From Arcobacter sp. F2176 (GTDB taxonomy: Bacteria > Campylobacterota > Campylobacteria > Campylobacterales > Arcobacteraceae), in NCBI RefSeq assembly GCF_004116465.1, contig NZ_PDJV01000002.1:1-64000 (forward strand): DNA of 64,000 nucleotides, read 5' to 3'. The position numbers and the translations under genes are program-made. Numbering within the stretch: the first letter of the stretch is position 1; each line of letters begins with the position of its first letter. Below are positions 55,073 through 64,000 of the stretch, piece by piece. Below the pieces are notes generated by a model, which was not told where the DNA came from, did not search any database, and saw only the letters and a program-made list of their open reading frames with translations.

Positions 55073-55818
55073 ATTAGTTCTTTATGCATCTCTAGTTTTT
55101 TTCTTAGGGTTATTCTGTTTAATCCTAGATTTTTTGCCATTTGTACTTGAGATTTATATTTCTTTTGTGAAGCACGAAGAAGGGGTGCTTCAAATAGATA
55201 TACAAAATCTCTATACCCATTTTCTCCATCCATATTATCAAGTATATAGTTTTCTAAAAGCATCATAATCTCATTTTCACCAATTGATTCAAAAAGATAA
55301 GAGAAAAATATTGATTTTCTTAAACTGTAGGCATTTTCATGGGTATTTACTATTAATTTAGAAGGTTTTTCCTCTATCCCTAAAATCTCACCTGCTTCTT
55401 TAGCAAATTTATTTGCTAATGGTTTTATATCCTCTTTTCTTGTATCTAAAGGTGGAATATTTATTGTTATAGAAAATATATCTGAGAGTTTTTCATTTAA
55501 TTCATCTTTTTTTGATGTTGCTATAACTTTAATAGAGTTATTTTCAACCCAATTTATAAATAAATCAATATTTGTAATCTCATCAATATTTTCAATTATT
55601 ACAGTACAGTTAGAAATAGAAATTACATTATCACTTATGTCATCTTGTAGAGTTTTCGCACTATAAATATTTGAATCTTGTGTAATATATTTAGCTAAAC
55701 TTTTTTTCCCTACACCTTTTTGTCCAGTTATTAACGCATTGATATCTAAAGACTTCAGTAACTCTGCTGAGTTTTTTATTTCTCTAGATATCTCTGAAAA
55801 AGCTATAAATTCTTGCAT
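55069..55818 (-). CDS. Fis-type regulator with degenerate NtrC-like AAA+ domain
   Basis: The 249-residue protein has a Walker A-like TGQKGVGKKSLAKYI (residues 31-45), a Walker B-like region CTVIIENIDEI, an arginine-containing PPLDTRKEDIKPLANKF typical of NtrC-class proteins and a C-terminal Fis helix-turn-helix (SQVQMAKNLGLNRITLRKKL). There is no receiver or GAF domain and no GAFTGA loop between Walker A and B, so classical sigma-54 activation looks impossible. It may be a DNA-binding repressor or activator of the nitrogen genes. The palindrome right before it (55835-55853) recurs before both amtB genes. It is coupled to glnD by ATGA. Confidence 0.72.
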   Translation of the reverse strand: MQEFIAFSEISREIKNSAELLKSLDINALITGQKGVGKKSLAKYITQDSNIYSAKTLQDDISDNVISISNCTVIIENIDEITNIDLFINWVENNSIKVIATSKKDELNEKLSDIFSITINIPPLDTRKEDIKPLANKFAKEAGEILGIEEKPSKLIVNTHENAYSLRKSIFFSYLFESIGENEIMMLLENYILDNMDGENGYRDFVYLFEAPLLRASQKKYKSQVQMAKNLGLNRITLRKKLEMHKELI

Positions 55819-55834
55819 AATTATCCTCTTAATT

Positions 55835-55853
55835 TTGTATATATAGTATACAA
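55835..55853. promoter_or_regulatory. nitrogen-cluster palindrome, site A
   Basis: TTGTATA-TATAG-TATACAA, a perfect seven-plus-seven inverted repeat with a five-base spacer. It fills half of the 35-base gap before the regulator gene, immediately after the stop of the membrane protein gene. Confidence 0.75.
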
Positions 55854-56717
55854 TTATTTAGATTTTTTTGAAGTTAAATAAATGAAAATTGATAAGGCAA
55901 TGATGATAAAAGATATACCTGTTATCAAATAAAGTGCATTTATCATTTGAGTGTAGTTTTCTATTGCGATTTTAAAAACTACCATTAGTCCTTCAATTGA
56001 TAATGCAATTATTATAGTAATTAAGAATTTAGTTATCATTTTTGTATCTACTTTAGAATTTCTCGAATAAGATTTAAAATATACTTCTTGTTCTAATATA
56101 GTTTTTGCTAAATCAAATATTGCTATTCCAAGTGTAAGTGCAATGATAGGTTTAAAAATTGCATCAAGAGTAAAATCACCATGAAAAACCATGCTTGTCA
56201 AAAAAGTACCAAGTGAATATATAATAAGAAATAAAGCAAGTAATGCTAACGAAAACCCTGCTATACCATAGAATATCTTTGTAAGTGTATGAAATGGTTT
56301 ATTTAATTCTATTAATTCTAATCTCTCAAGTAAAGTCTCTATTTTAAAGTCTAAAAAAATAATAATATCATCTTCTTTTATTGTAAGAGTTATACAATTA
56401 CTTCTTGTAGCACTACTTATATATGGTGAAGAAAAGGCTGTATTATTATCTTTAAAATGTAATTTATCTAGGATATAAGTACGACTTTCATTAGTAGCAC
56501 TTTTGTCTATTCTCTTTTTAAAATAGTTTGGAGAATTTTGTATTTTTGTGTCTTTATTTACTGTATAAACTAATTCCAATGATGGAAAAATTGAAAATAA
56601 ATTAGAAAAATTATTTTTCTCATAATCTTTAATATTTCCTAAATTATGAATACTATTTAAAATAAAGTCTTCTACTTTGTCTTTGTTTACATCATATATT
56701 GTTAAAAACTCTTCCAT
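55854..56717 (-). CDS. membrane protein with N-terminal sensor-like domain
   Basis: The 287-residue protein starts with about 135 soluble residues (MEEFLTIYDVNKDKVEDFIL, then SSPYISSATRSNCITLTIKE) that resemble a PDC-type sensor fold. Four or so membrane segments follow (FYGIAGFSLALLALFLIIYS, IFKPIIALTLGIAIFDLAK, ITKFLITIIIALSIEGLMVV, MINALYLITGISFIIIALSI). There is no kinase or cyclase domain and no first membrane segment before the sensor part. It is divergent from amtB with site B between them, so a role in ammonium sensing is possible (inference). Confidence 0.6.
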   Translation of the reverse strand: MEEFLTIYDVNKDKVEDFILNSIHNLGNIKDYEKNNFSNLFSIFPSLELVYTVNKDTKIQNSPNYFKKRIDKSATNESRTYILDKLHFKDNNTAFSSPYISSATRSNCITLTIKEDDIIIFLDFKIETLLERLELIELNKPFHTLTKIFYGIAGFSLALLALFLIIYSLGTFLTSMVFHGDFTLDAIFKPIIALTLGIAIFDLAKTILEQEVYFKSYSRNSKVDTKMITKFLITIIIALSIEGLMVVFKIAIENYTQMINALYLITGISFIIIALSIFIYLTSKKSK

Positions 56718-56782
56718 TTATATTTTCCTTGTTTAATCTGTTTATATTATATCATCTTAAGTAAAAGTAGAAAAAACGATAA

Positions 56783-56801
56783 TTGTATACTAATTATACA
56801 G
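56783..56801. promoter_or_regulatory. nitrogen-cluster palindrome, site B
   Basis: TTGTATA-CTAAT-TATACAG, 13 of 14 positions matching TTGTATA-N5-TATACAA. It lies between the divergent membrane-protein and amtB genes, covering the weak -35 region of the amtB promoter. Confidence 0.72.
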
Positions 56802-56820
56802 ATTAAGTCTAGGCAAAGTT

Positions 56821-56826
56821 TATAAT
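56821..56826 (+). promoter_or_regulatory. TATAAT box of first amtB
   Basis: A perfect -10 hexamer 40 bases before the ATG, with no good -35 at the proper distance. The palindrome at 56783-56801 overlaps the -35 position, as expected for an activator or repressor site. Confidence 0.55.
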
Positions 56827-56866
56827 TTATTTTATACTTTCTTATATCAATTCGAAAAGGAAAAAA

Positions 56867-58081
56867 ATGGAAAATTTTGCTGATGTAAAATATGTTCTTG
56901 ATGGGTTCTTATTTATTGTAATGGGAGTTCTAGTAATGTGGATGGCAGCTGGGTTTGCTATGTTAGAATCTGGTTTAACAAGATCAAAGAATAATGCTAC
57001 AGTATTAACAAAGAATCTTGCTTTATTTGCAATTTCTTGCATGATGTATTATTTCGTTGGATACAACTTAATGTATGGAGATGGTGGATCTATAATGGGT
57101 AGCTTCTCAACAATTAGTATGGTAACTGCTGCTGATGCTGCATATCCTGCTGCTGCTGATTTCTTCTTCCAAGTTGTTTTCGTTGCTACTGCTGCATCTG
57201 TTGTTTCAGGTTCAATTGCAGAGAGAATGAAATTATGGCCTTTCTTAATCTTTACAGTGGTTTTAAGTGGTGTTATTTATCCAATACAAGGACATTGGTC
57301 TTGGGGAGGAAGTGAATTAGGTGGTGTTATGGCTGGATTCTCTGACTTCGCAGGTTCTACTATTGTTCACTCTGTTGGTGGATGGGCTGCTTTAGCTGGT
57401 GTTCTTATTTTAGGAGCTAGAAAAGGTAAATATGGTAAAGATGGAACAGTGAGACCAATTCCTGGTTCAAATTTAACATTAGCTACTCTTGGTACATTTA
57501 TTTTATGGATGGGATGGTTTGGATTTAATGGTGGTTCTCAATTAGCACTAGGTTCAAAAGCTGATATTGATGGTATTGCTTTAGTTGTTGCTGATACAAA
57601 TATGGCTGCTTGTGCAGGAGCTATTATGGCTGCAATTTTAACTCAACTTATTTACAAAAAAGTTGATTTAACTATGGTATTAAATGGTGCTTTAGCAGGA
57701 CTTGTATCTTGTACTGCAGGACCAGACTTAGGTATGATGGTTGCATTTATTGAAGGTATTGTTGGTGGTGCTTTAGTTGTATTTGCTGTTCCTATGTTTG
57801 ATAAATTAAGAATTGATGATCCAGTTGGTGCATTATCTGTTCACTTAGTTGCTGGTATTTGGGGAACTTTAGCTGTAGGTATTTTCAATCCAGAAGTTAC
57901 AATTATGGCTCAAGTAAAAGGTATCGTTATTGTTGGTGCATTTGTTTTCATAGCTTCATTTGTAGTATGGAAAATTTTAGATCTAATTGTTGGATTAAGA
58001 GTAAGTGAAGAGATTGAGGTTCAAGGTTTAGATATTCATGAAACTGGACTTGAAACTTACCCTGAGTTTAAAAGAGCATAA
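56867..58081 (+). CDS. amtB: ammonium transporter (first copy)
   Basis: The 404-residue inner-membrane channel has AAGGAAAAA before its ATG. It shows AGFAMLESGLTRSKNNATVL, the twin His region (TIVHSVGGWAAL and SVHLVAGIWGTL), GTFILWMGWFGFNGGSQLA and the closing GLETYPEFKRA. Eleven membrane segments. It imports ammonium and is blocked by GlnK, encoded next. A terminator-like hairpin lies between the two. Confidence 0.96.
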   Translation: MENFADVKYVLDGFLFIVMGVLVMWMAAGFAMLESGLTRSKNNATVLTKNLALFAISCMMYYFVGYNLMYGDGGSIMGSFSTISMVTAADAAYPAAADFFFQVVFVATAASVVSGSIAERMKLWPFLIFTVVLSGVIYPIQGHWSWGGSELGGVMAGFSDFAGSTIVHSVGGWAALAGVLILGARKGKYGKDGTVRPIPGSNLTLATLGTFILWMGWFGFNGGSQLALGSKADIDGIALVVADTNMAACAGAIMAAILTQLIYKKVDLTMVLNGALAGLVSCTAGPDLGMMVAFIEGIVGGALVVFAVPMFDKLRIDDPVGALSVHLVAGIWGTLAVGIFNPEVTIMAQVKGIVIVGAFVFIASFVVWKILDLIVGLRVSEEIEVQGLDIHETGLETYPEFKRA

Positions 58082-58092
58082 GTGCTTATAAG

Positions 58093-58115
58093 AAGGTAAG
58101 AAATCTTACCTTTTT
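58093..58115 (+). terminator. hairpin between amtB and glnK (first pair)
   Basis: AAGGTAAG-AAAT-CTTACCTT followed by TTT. It may let amtB and glnK be expressed at different levels. Confidence 0.75.
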
Positions 58116-58146
58116 AGAAAAGATGAATTTTTTGAAAAAATATTAA

Positions 58147-58497
<351 letters not shown>

Positions 58498-58539
58498 TTT
58501 TTAAAAAAAAGTAAAGTAACAAATTACTTTTGCAAGATA

Positions 58540-58572
58540 CAAAGAGTGTTAACTTTAACACTTCTTTGTTTT
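58540..58572 (+). terminator. intrinsic terminator after first glnK
   Basis: CAAAGAGTGTTAA pairs with TTAACACTTCTTTG (one bulge), followed by a T stretch. The T stretch runs into palindrome site C. Confidence 0.8.
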
Positions 58573-58589
58573 GTATATAAATTATACAA
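58571..58589. promoter_or_regulatory. nitrogen-cluster palindrome, site C
   Basis: TTGTATA-TAAAT-TATACAA, a perfect inverted repeat of the same form as site A, flanked by further T and A that extend the symmetry by two pairs. It lies about 126 bases upstream of the second amtB gene. Confidence 0.75.
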
Positions 58590-58714
58590 AAAAATTTCCA
58601 CTTGACTCAATATCTAAAATAATCACTTTAATTTGTGTATAAAAAACACCCACTTAAATAAACAAAAAATTAATTACATAATATATAATTTGTTAAAATA
58701 TTAAAAGGATAATA

Positions 58715-59899
58715 ATGGATGCAAATATTGCTTATGTGATTGACACCTTTTTTGCTCTTTTTGCAATGACTTTAATCATTTTTATGGTTCCTGGTTTTGC
58801 TATGTTGGAAGCGGGACTTGTGCGTACTAAAAATGTGAGTGCTGTCTTGATGGTAAATACAATGATTTATGCAGTGGCTTCACTGGCTTTTTTATTGCTT
58901 GGTTATTCTGTGGCATTTGGTGATTTTGGAAGTGATAGTATGAGTAAATGGGCTGCATTTTTATTTCAAATGGCATTTGTTGGTAAGGTTATCAATATTA
59001 TGTCAGGGGGAGTTAGTGAAAGAGCAAAAGTTTTACCACTTGGATTATTTACAATTGTTATGGGTGCATTAATTTATCCTATAATTGTAAATTGGTCTTG
59101 GGGAAATGATATGTTAAAAAGTACAATATTAGATTTAAATATGTACGATTTAGCTGGTTCAACTGTAATTCATAGTACTGGTGGTTGGGCACTATTAGCT
59201 GCAATAATAATAATTGGTGCAAGAAGGGGAAGATATCCTAAAGAAGGAGGAGTAAGAGTTATACCAGCTTCTAATATTCCCCTTGTAACTTTAGGCGCTT
59301 TTCTTTTATGGATTGGATGGTTTGGTTTTAATGGTGGAAGTATTGGTTCAATTGCATCTAAACAGAGTGCTGATGCTGTTGCTTTGACTATTATGAACAC
59401 AAATACAGCTGGTCTTTCAGGGGCAATTCTTGTAGGTATTTATATGTACTTTAGATATCATAGACTTGATATTACAATGGTATTAAATGGGGCACTTGGT
59501 GGTTTAGTTGCTATTACAGCAGGCCCAAATTTATATGATATTTATACTCCAATATTAATAGGTGCAATAGGTGGAGTTTTGGTAATCTTTGGAGTTAGTT
59601 TTTTTGATAAATTAAAACTTGATGACCCAGTTGGAGCATTATCTGTTCACTTATTAAATGGTATTTGGGGAACTTTAGCTGTTGGTATTTTTGCCTCAAA
59701 CGGGAATGATATAACACTTTTAGGACAATTAAAAGGTATTGTTGTTGTAGGAGTATTTGCTTTTATTTCATCTTTTATCGTATTATATGTAATTAATAAG
59801 TTTGTGCCACTAAGAGCAGAAAAAGATGAAGAGATGCAAGGATTAGATGTAGATGAGTGTGGACTAGAAGCATACCCAGAGTTTAAACGAGCTTTCTAA
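58715..59899 (+). CDS. amtB: ammonium transporter (second copy)
   Basis: The 394-residue transporter has PGFAMLEAGLVRTKNVSAVL, STVIHSTGGWALL, GAFLLWIGWFGFNGGSIGS, SVHLLNGIWGTL and GLEAYPEFKRAF. It is clearly a paralog of the first amtB but diverged along the whole length, so the duplication is not recent. AAGGATAA precedes the ATG. Site C and a TATAAT box at 58683-58688 lie upstream. Confidence 0.96.
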   Translation: MDANIAYVIDTFFALFAMTLIIFMVPGFAMLEAGLVRTKNVSAVLMVNTMIYAVASLAFLLLGYSVAFGDFGSDSMSKWAAFLFQMAFVGKVINIMSGGVSERAKVLPLGLFTIVMGALIYPIIVNWSWGNDMLKSTILDLNMYDLAGSTVIHSTGGWALLAAIIIIGARRGRYPKEGGVRVIPASNIPLVTLGAFLLWIGWFGFNGGSIGSIASKQSADAVALTIMNTNTAGLSGAILVGIYMYFRYHRLDITMVLNGALGGLVAITAGPNLYDIYTPILIGAIGGVLVIFGVSFFDKLKLDDPVGALSVHLLNGIWGTLAVGIFASNGNDITLLGQLKGIVVVGVFAFISSFIVLYVINKFVPLRAEKDEEMQGLDVDECGLEAYPEFKRAF

Positions 59900-59968
59900 G
59901 TCTGTATAAAAGCTAGTAAATTAAGCTTGATTTAAAAAGATTAGGTTTATTTAAAATTATTTTGTTAA

Positions 59969-60333
<365 letters not shown>

Positions 60334-60334
<1 letters not shown>

Positions 60335-61347
60335 TGAGTAAAGAAATAACTCTTAATTCACCTTTAGATATGCATCTTCATTTAAGAGATGAACAGATGC
60401 TAAAATTAGTTGGTCCTCTTACTTCAAAAACTTTTGCAGGTGCTTTAGTTATGCCAAACCTTGTACCTCCTATTACAACTAAAGAGGCTTTATTATCTTA
60501 CAAGTCTAGAATACTTGAAGCATGTAAAGGTGATACTTTTGAGCCTTTTATGACTCTATTTTTCCAAGAATATTCAAGAGAATTCTTGGAAGAAGTAAAA
60601 GATGAAATAATAGGTATAAAACTATATCCTGCTGGAATTACTACAAATTCTGAAAATGGAGTAGCAGCTATAGATGCAGAGAGTTTAAGACCTACTTTAG
60701 AGACTATGAGTGATTTGGGTATTCCTTTATGTGTTCATGGTGAAACTAATGGTTTTGTAATGGATAGAGAAAAAGAGTTTATGCCAATATATGAAGGTTT
60801 GGCAAAAAACTTTCCTAAATTAAAGATTATTATGGAACACATTACAACTAAAGATGCTGTTGATTTATTGGATAAATATGATAATTTATATGCGACAATT
60901 ACTTTGCATCATTTAATAATAACTTTAGATGATGTAGCAGGGGGAATGCTTCAACCGCACCTATTTTGTAAACCAATAGCAAAAAGATATGAAGATAGAG
61001 ATGCTTTATTAAATGCAGCAATTACTGGTAATCCAAAGGTTATGTTTGGTTCTGATTCTGCTCCTCATCCTAAGCATAAAAAAGAGTCTTGTGGTTGTGC
61101 AGCTGGTGTCTTTACATCTCCTATTGCCTTGCAAGTTTTAGTTGAACTTTTTGAGAAACATGATAGTTTAGATAATCTAAATGGTTTTTTAAGTCTAAAT
61201 GCTCAAAAGATATATGATTTTAAAGCTTTAAAAAAAGATATTACATTGGTAAAAGAAGAGTTTACTGTACCTAATATCTATGAAGAGTTTGGTGAAAATG
61301 TTGTGCCTATGTACAATAATCAAAAACTAGCTTGGAGTTTGAAGTAA
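60334..61347 (+). CDS. pyrC: dihydroorotase
   Basis: The 337-residue zinc enzyme closes N-carbamoyl-aspartate to dihydroorotate. It has metal ligands in DMHLHLRDEQM (His14, His16), the carbamylated Lys96 in IGIKLYPAGITT, His in PLCVHGET and MEHITTKDAV, and the catalytic Asp in MFGSDSAPHPKHKKE. This is the short PyrC type. The GTG start is coupled to glnK. Confidence 0.95.
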
Positions 61348-61352
61348 GAGAC

Positions 61353-62447
61353 TTAATCGTCTCTTTCTGATAATAATTGAGCAATCTTATCTTGAGTCTC
61401 TTTGGCTTTTATAATTCGTTCTTCTCTCATTCCTCTTAAGGTTTCAAGTGTTTCCATTTTTTCATGATCAATATTAGCTTTTATTTGAACAGCTTTTCTA
61501 TTATTTGATAATCCACTAATTGCTAAGAATTTCTCTTTTTTGTTTATATAAATTTTAGATGTAGCAGATGTTGAATTTTTGTTAAATACTATTACATCTC
61601 CTTCTTTTAAATCTAATATTTCTGAAGTTTTTAAAACGGTTTCAGCCATAATCGCTTCTATATTCATTTTTGCACCAGAAATTAAAGTTGTAATGTCTTT
61701 CTTTCTACTTGCTTTTTTATTTCTACCTTCTGCAAAGATTTTTGTTACAATTTTATTTAATAGAGTTTCTATGTAAGAAATTGGATAACAAATAGATAAA
61801 AATCCAGATTCTTCATCAATTGTAAATTCTAAAACAACAAGTAAAACAATCTCATGATCTGAAATAATTTGAATGGCATTTGCATTTGTATCTCTTGATT
61901 CTATTTTAAAATTTAAAGTTGTAATTTCATCCCAAGCTCTGTACAAATGTGAAACAATTAGTTTATAAAAGTGATCAAAAATCTCAACTTCAATTTCAGT
62001 TAATTCCCTATCTAAATTATCCCCTGATGCAACAGACCCACTACCTAATAACTCAGCAATTATCTTATGTGAAATTCCAGGATTACACTCAATTACTATT
62101 CTTCCATCTAGTGGTTTGATAGATAAAGTATTTAATGAAGTTAATTGTGGAATTGACAAAATAAACTCACCATAAGTCATCTGTTCAATTGAATATAGTT
62201 TTATATCAACAATTTTTCTAAGCATTGCAGAAAGGTCAGTAATAAGATCCCTAAGCATTTTATCATGTAATGTTGAGAATGCTTTAAATTGTTCATTTGA
62301 GATACGATTTGGTTTTTTAAAGTCATAAATAGAATAATTTTTTTCTTTTGATATAATAGGTTCATCAGCCGTCTTGTCAATATCTTCACCTTGTTCGGCT
62401 ATGTCTAAAAGAGCATCTATTTCATCTTGACTTAAAAATTCTGCCAT
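61353..62447 (-). CDS. fliM: flagellar motor switch protein FliM
   Basis: The 364-residue C-ring protein starts MAEFLSQDEIDALLDIAEQG, the CheY-P-binding peptide, and continues with the CheC-like middle domain (LDREL...; LLGSGSVASGDN) and the C-terminal SpoA domain (LKEGDVIVFNKNSTSATSKI). The linking segment FKAFSTLHDKMLRDLITDLS is normal. The C-terminal tail (GMREERIIKAKETQDKIAQL) is longer than in E. coli FliM. It follows flgI by three bases. Confidence 0.93.
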   Translation of the reverse strand: MAEFLSQDEIDALLDIAEQGEDIDKTADEPIISKEKNYSIYDFKKPNRISNEQFKAFSTLHDKMLRDLITDLSAMLRKIVDIKLYSIEQMTYGEFILSIPQLTSLNTLSIKPLDGRIVIECNPGISHKIIAELLGSGSVASGDNLDRELTEIEVEIFDHFYKLIVSHLYRAWDEITTLNFKIESRDTNANAIQIISDHEIVLLVVLEFTIDEESGFLSICYPISYIETLLNKIVTKIFAEGRNKKASRKKDITTLISGAKMNIEAIMAETVLKTSEILDLKEGDVIVFNKNSTSATSKIYINKKEKFLAISGLSNNRKAVQIKANIDHEKMETLETLRGMREERIIKAKETQDKIAQLLSERDD

Positions 62448-62450
62448 CTC

Positions 62451-63500
62451 TTATCCTCTTATCTCAAGTTCTGCATCAAGAGCACCTAACTCTTTTATTA
62501 ATTTCAATGTATCTATTATATCATTCATTGGTAATTTCATAACTTTCATAGCTCGTACTAAATCAGAAACTTTAGGTTGTCCTTTAGTATTTACCATAGT
62601 ATTATCTAAATCAACAATAGGCTTATCAGCAATTACTATATCATCACCAATATTCATTCCTTTATTTACTTCTATATTATCCCATTGTTCGTTATTTAAA
62701 TCTGATTTTTTAATTCTTATAATGAAATTATCTTTTGAAACGGTAACAGGACCAATAGGAACTTCATTTCCTGATATTATCATTTGTCTATTTAAATCAA
62801 TTATAATTCTTTTTTTGAATGATGAATCTAAGTTTATAGTTTGAACTTGGGCGATAAATCTAACCATAGAAATATTAGCTGGTTTTTTTACAGTTACAGT
62901 TCTTGTATCTTCTGCAAAAGCAATTTTATCACCAAATTTTTCATTTATCTTTCTTTGAATCATATCTGCATCAGTAGCAGATGCTTTTATTAAACTTAGT
63001 GTTAAATCTTTTTCATTTCTTAGTGTAAAAGGAACTTCATTTTCAATCATGGCTCCCTCATAAATCATACCTGTAGTTTCATTATCCCTATCAGCTATAA
63101 TTGTTCCTTGTGCAAGGCCATATACATTACCGTCTACACCTTTTAATTGAGTTAATAAAAGTTCTCCATTATTGATTGATTTTGCATCCCCAATGGCAGA
63201 AATTTTTATTTTTATTTTATCGCCTTGCCTTGCAAAAGGTGGAAGCATAGCTGTAACCATAACAGCTGCTATATTTTTTGATTTAATAGATGAAGTTGGT
63301 ATTTTTATGTATGAATTTCTAAGTAAATTTTGCAAACTTTGCATAGTAAAAGTTGACTTGTCACCAGTCCCCGCAAGTCCTACAACTAGGCCATATCCTA
63401 AGAGTTGATTTTCTCTAATTCCCACAATATTTGTTATATCTTTTATTGTTTGAGCGTAAATTGATGTAAAAAATAAAAATAATAAAAAAATGAATTTCAA
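62451..63500 (-). CDS. flgI: flagellar P-ring protein FlgI
   Basis: The 349-residue periplasmic protein forms the P ring around the rod in peptidoglycan. It has a signal peptide (MKFIFLLFLFFTSIYA) and the family start IKDITNIVGIRENQLLGYGL, then VVGLAGTGDKSTFTMQSLQN, AAVMVTAMLPPFARQGDKI and the closing LVRAMKVMKLPMNDIIDTLK. Length is normal. It shares a message with fliM. Confidence 0.95.
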   Translation of the reverse strand: MKFIFLLFLFFTSIYAQTIKDITNIVGIRENQLLGYGLVVGLAGTGDKSTFTMQSLQNLLRNSYIKIPTSSIKSKNIAAVMVTAMLPPFARQGDKIKIKISAIGDAKSINNGELLLTQLKGVDGNVYGLAQGTIIADRDNETTGMIYEGAMIENEVPFTLRNEKDLTLSLIKASATDADMIQRKINEKFGDKIAFAEDTRTVTVKKPANISMVRFIAQVQTINLDSSFKKRIIIDLNRQMIISGNEVPIGPVTVSKDNFIIRIKKSDLNNEQWDNIEVNKGMNIGDDIVIADKPIVDLDNTMVNTKGQPKVSDLVRAMKVMKLPMNDIIDTLKLIKELGALDAELEIRG

Positions 63501-63590
63501 ATAGTTTACCTCGTATAAATATTGATTTATTTTATCTAAATTTATATAAATTTTAGATATTATAAATGAAAAAATAAATTAGGAATATCT

Positions 63591-64000
63591 TTGAATATTT
63601 ATATTTATGGCAATCAAAACTTTAAAAAAGATATTAAAGGTGAATTAAGTAGAACTTTAATTGATTATAAATTAGAAGGAAAAGGATTGATTCAAGAAGT
63701 TCAATCTTTGAGTACATTAAAAGAACTAATTGAAGATAATAGTGATGATATTTTTTTAATAGATGATGCTAAAATAATAAAAGAAAATTTGATTAATTCA
63801 AAAATAAAGTTTTTAAAACCTAAAGATGGTATTGAACAAGAATATCTTAAAAATAAGGGAATTGAAGATTTTAGTGTTGATTCAATAAGTGATATTTCTA
63901 AATATATTTTAAAAAAAATGAAAGATTTAAATTTAGATGATGAATCTGATGAGGGGACACAAATTCATGACTCAATTACAAACATTGTAAATGATGCTTA
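63591..64000 (+). CDS. partial protein with receiver-like features, cut at right edge
   Basis: The TTG at 63591 has AGGA six bases upstream, and the frame stays open to the window end (136 codons). The first 100 residues (MNIYIYGNQNFKKDIKGELS, DDIFLIDDAKIIKENLINSK, KFLKPKDGIEQEYL, SDISKYILKKM) look like a small alpha/beta domain somewhat like a response-regulator receiver, but without a clear phosphorylation site. It is divergent from flgI, so a flagellar role is possible. Function unknown. Confidence 0.6.
   Translation, partial: MNIYIYGNQNFKKDIKGELSRTLIDYKLEGKGLIQEVQSLSTLKELIEDNSDDIFLIDDAKIIKENLINSKIKFLKPKDGIEQEYLKNKGIEDFSVDSISDISKYILKKMKDLNLDDESDEGTQIHDSITNIVNDA

Overview
The window is a low-GC chromosome segment from a motile, Gram-negative member of the Campylobacterota, most probably an Arcobacter-type organism. 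This rests on tandem epsilon-type flagellins beside a giant Maf-type protein, an hrcA-grpE-dnaK operon with CIRCE operators, a nitrogen cluster with glnD, glnK and amtB, outer-membrane genes (lptF/G, mltA) and very AT-rich coding. The genus is inference from gene content and style; no 16S or tRNA gene was recognised.

1-18.9 kb (all minus strand): a surface or flagellar glycan locus of tightly overlapping genes. Its source end (about 18.9 kb) carries a nonulosonic-acid synthase and a CMP-sugar synthetase. It continues with a FemAB/GNAT-like transferase, a formyltransferase-like protein, a TIM-barrel isomerase and a CBS-DegT fusion. The distal part holds glycosyltransferases, four stand-alone or fused class I methyltransferases, an FkbM methyltransferase, a cupin and a second DegT aminotransferase. 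The far end is decaying: a GT2 pseudogene at the left edge, a mosaic gene at 4.5-5.0 kb, and tiny coupled ORFs. An IS1634-like transposase relic (19.2-19.8 kb) separates the locus from a 1231-residue Maf protein and two flagellins (20.0-27.1 kb), the likely machinery and acceptor of the glycan.

27.1-40 kb: housekeeping genes. trmA is on the minus strand. A plus-strand run follows: a Suv3-like helicase, an ankyrin-repeat protein, glmU-coaBC-uppS-pilD-lptF/G-truA (mostly overlapping), an OmpR-type regulator, an MFS transporter and a zinc-ribbon protein.

40-43.5 kb: an accessory patch. A hairpin-rich element is followed by a two-gene Septu-like (PtuA/PtuB) defence candidate. Next is a 550-bp gene-free element made of two diverged inverted copies whose hairpin stems differ by paired, structure-keeping changes. 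I rate this element and the shared nitrogen operator below as the least explained signals in the window.

43.4-52.5 kb: the heat-shock operon hrcA-grpE-dnaK, with a consensus promoter flanked by two CIRCE elements, then cell-envelope and redox genes (mltA, psd, rhodanese, thioredoxin, dsbD).

52.5-61.3 kb: a nitrogen-control cluster. It has glnD, a Fis-type regulator with a degenerate AAA+ domain, a membrane sensor-like protein, and two amtB-glnK pairs, followed by pyrC. The palindrome TTGTATA-N5-TATACAA occurs three times here, before the regulator and before both amtB genes.

61.3-64 kb: fliM and flgI (minus strand), then a divergent plus-strand gene cut by the window end.
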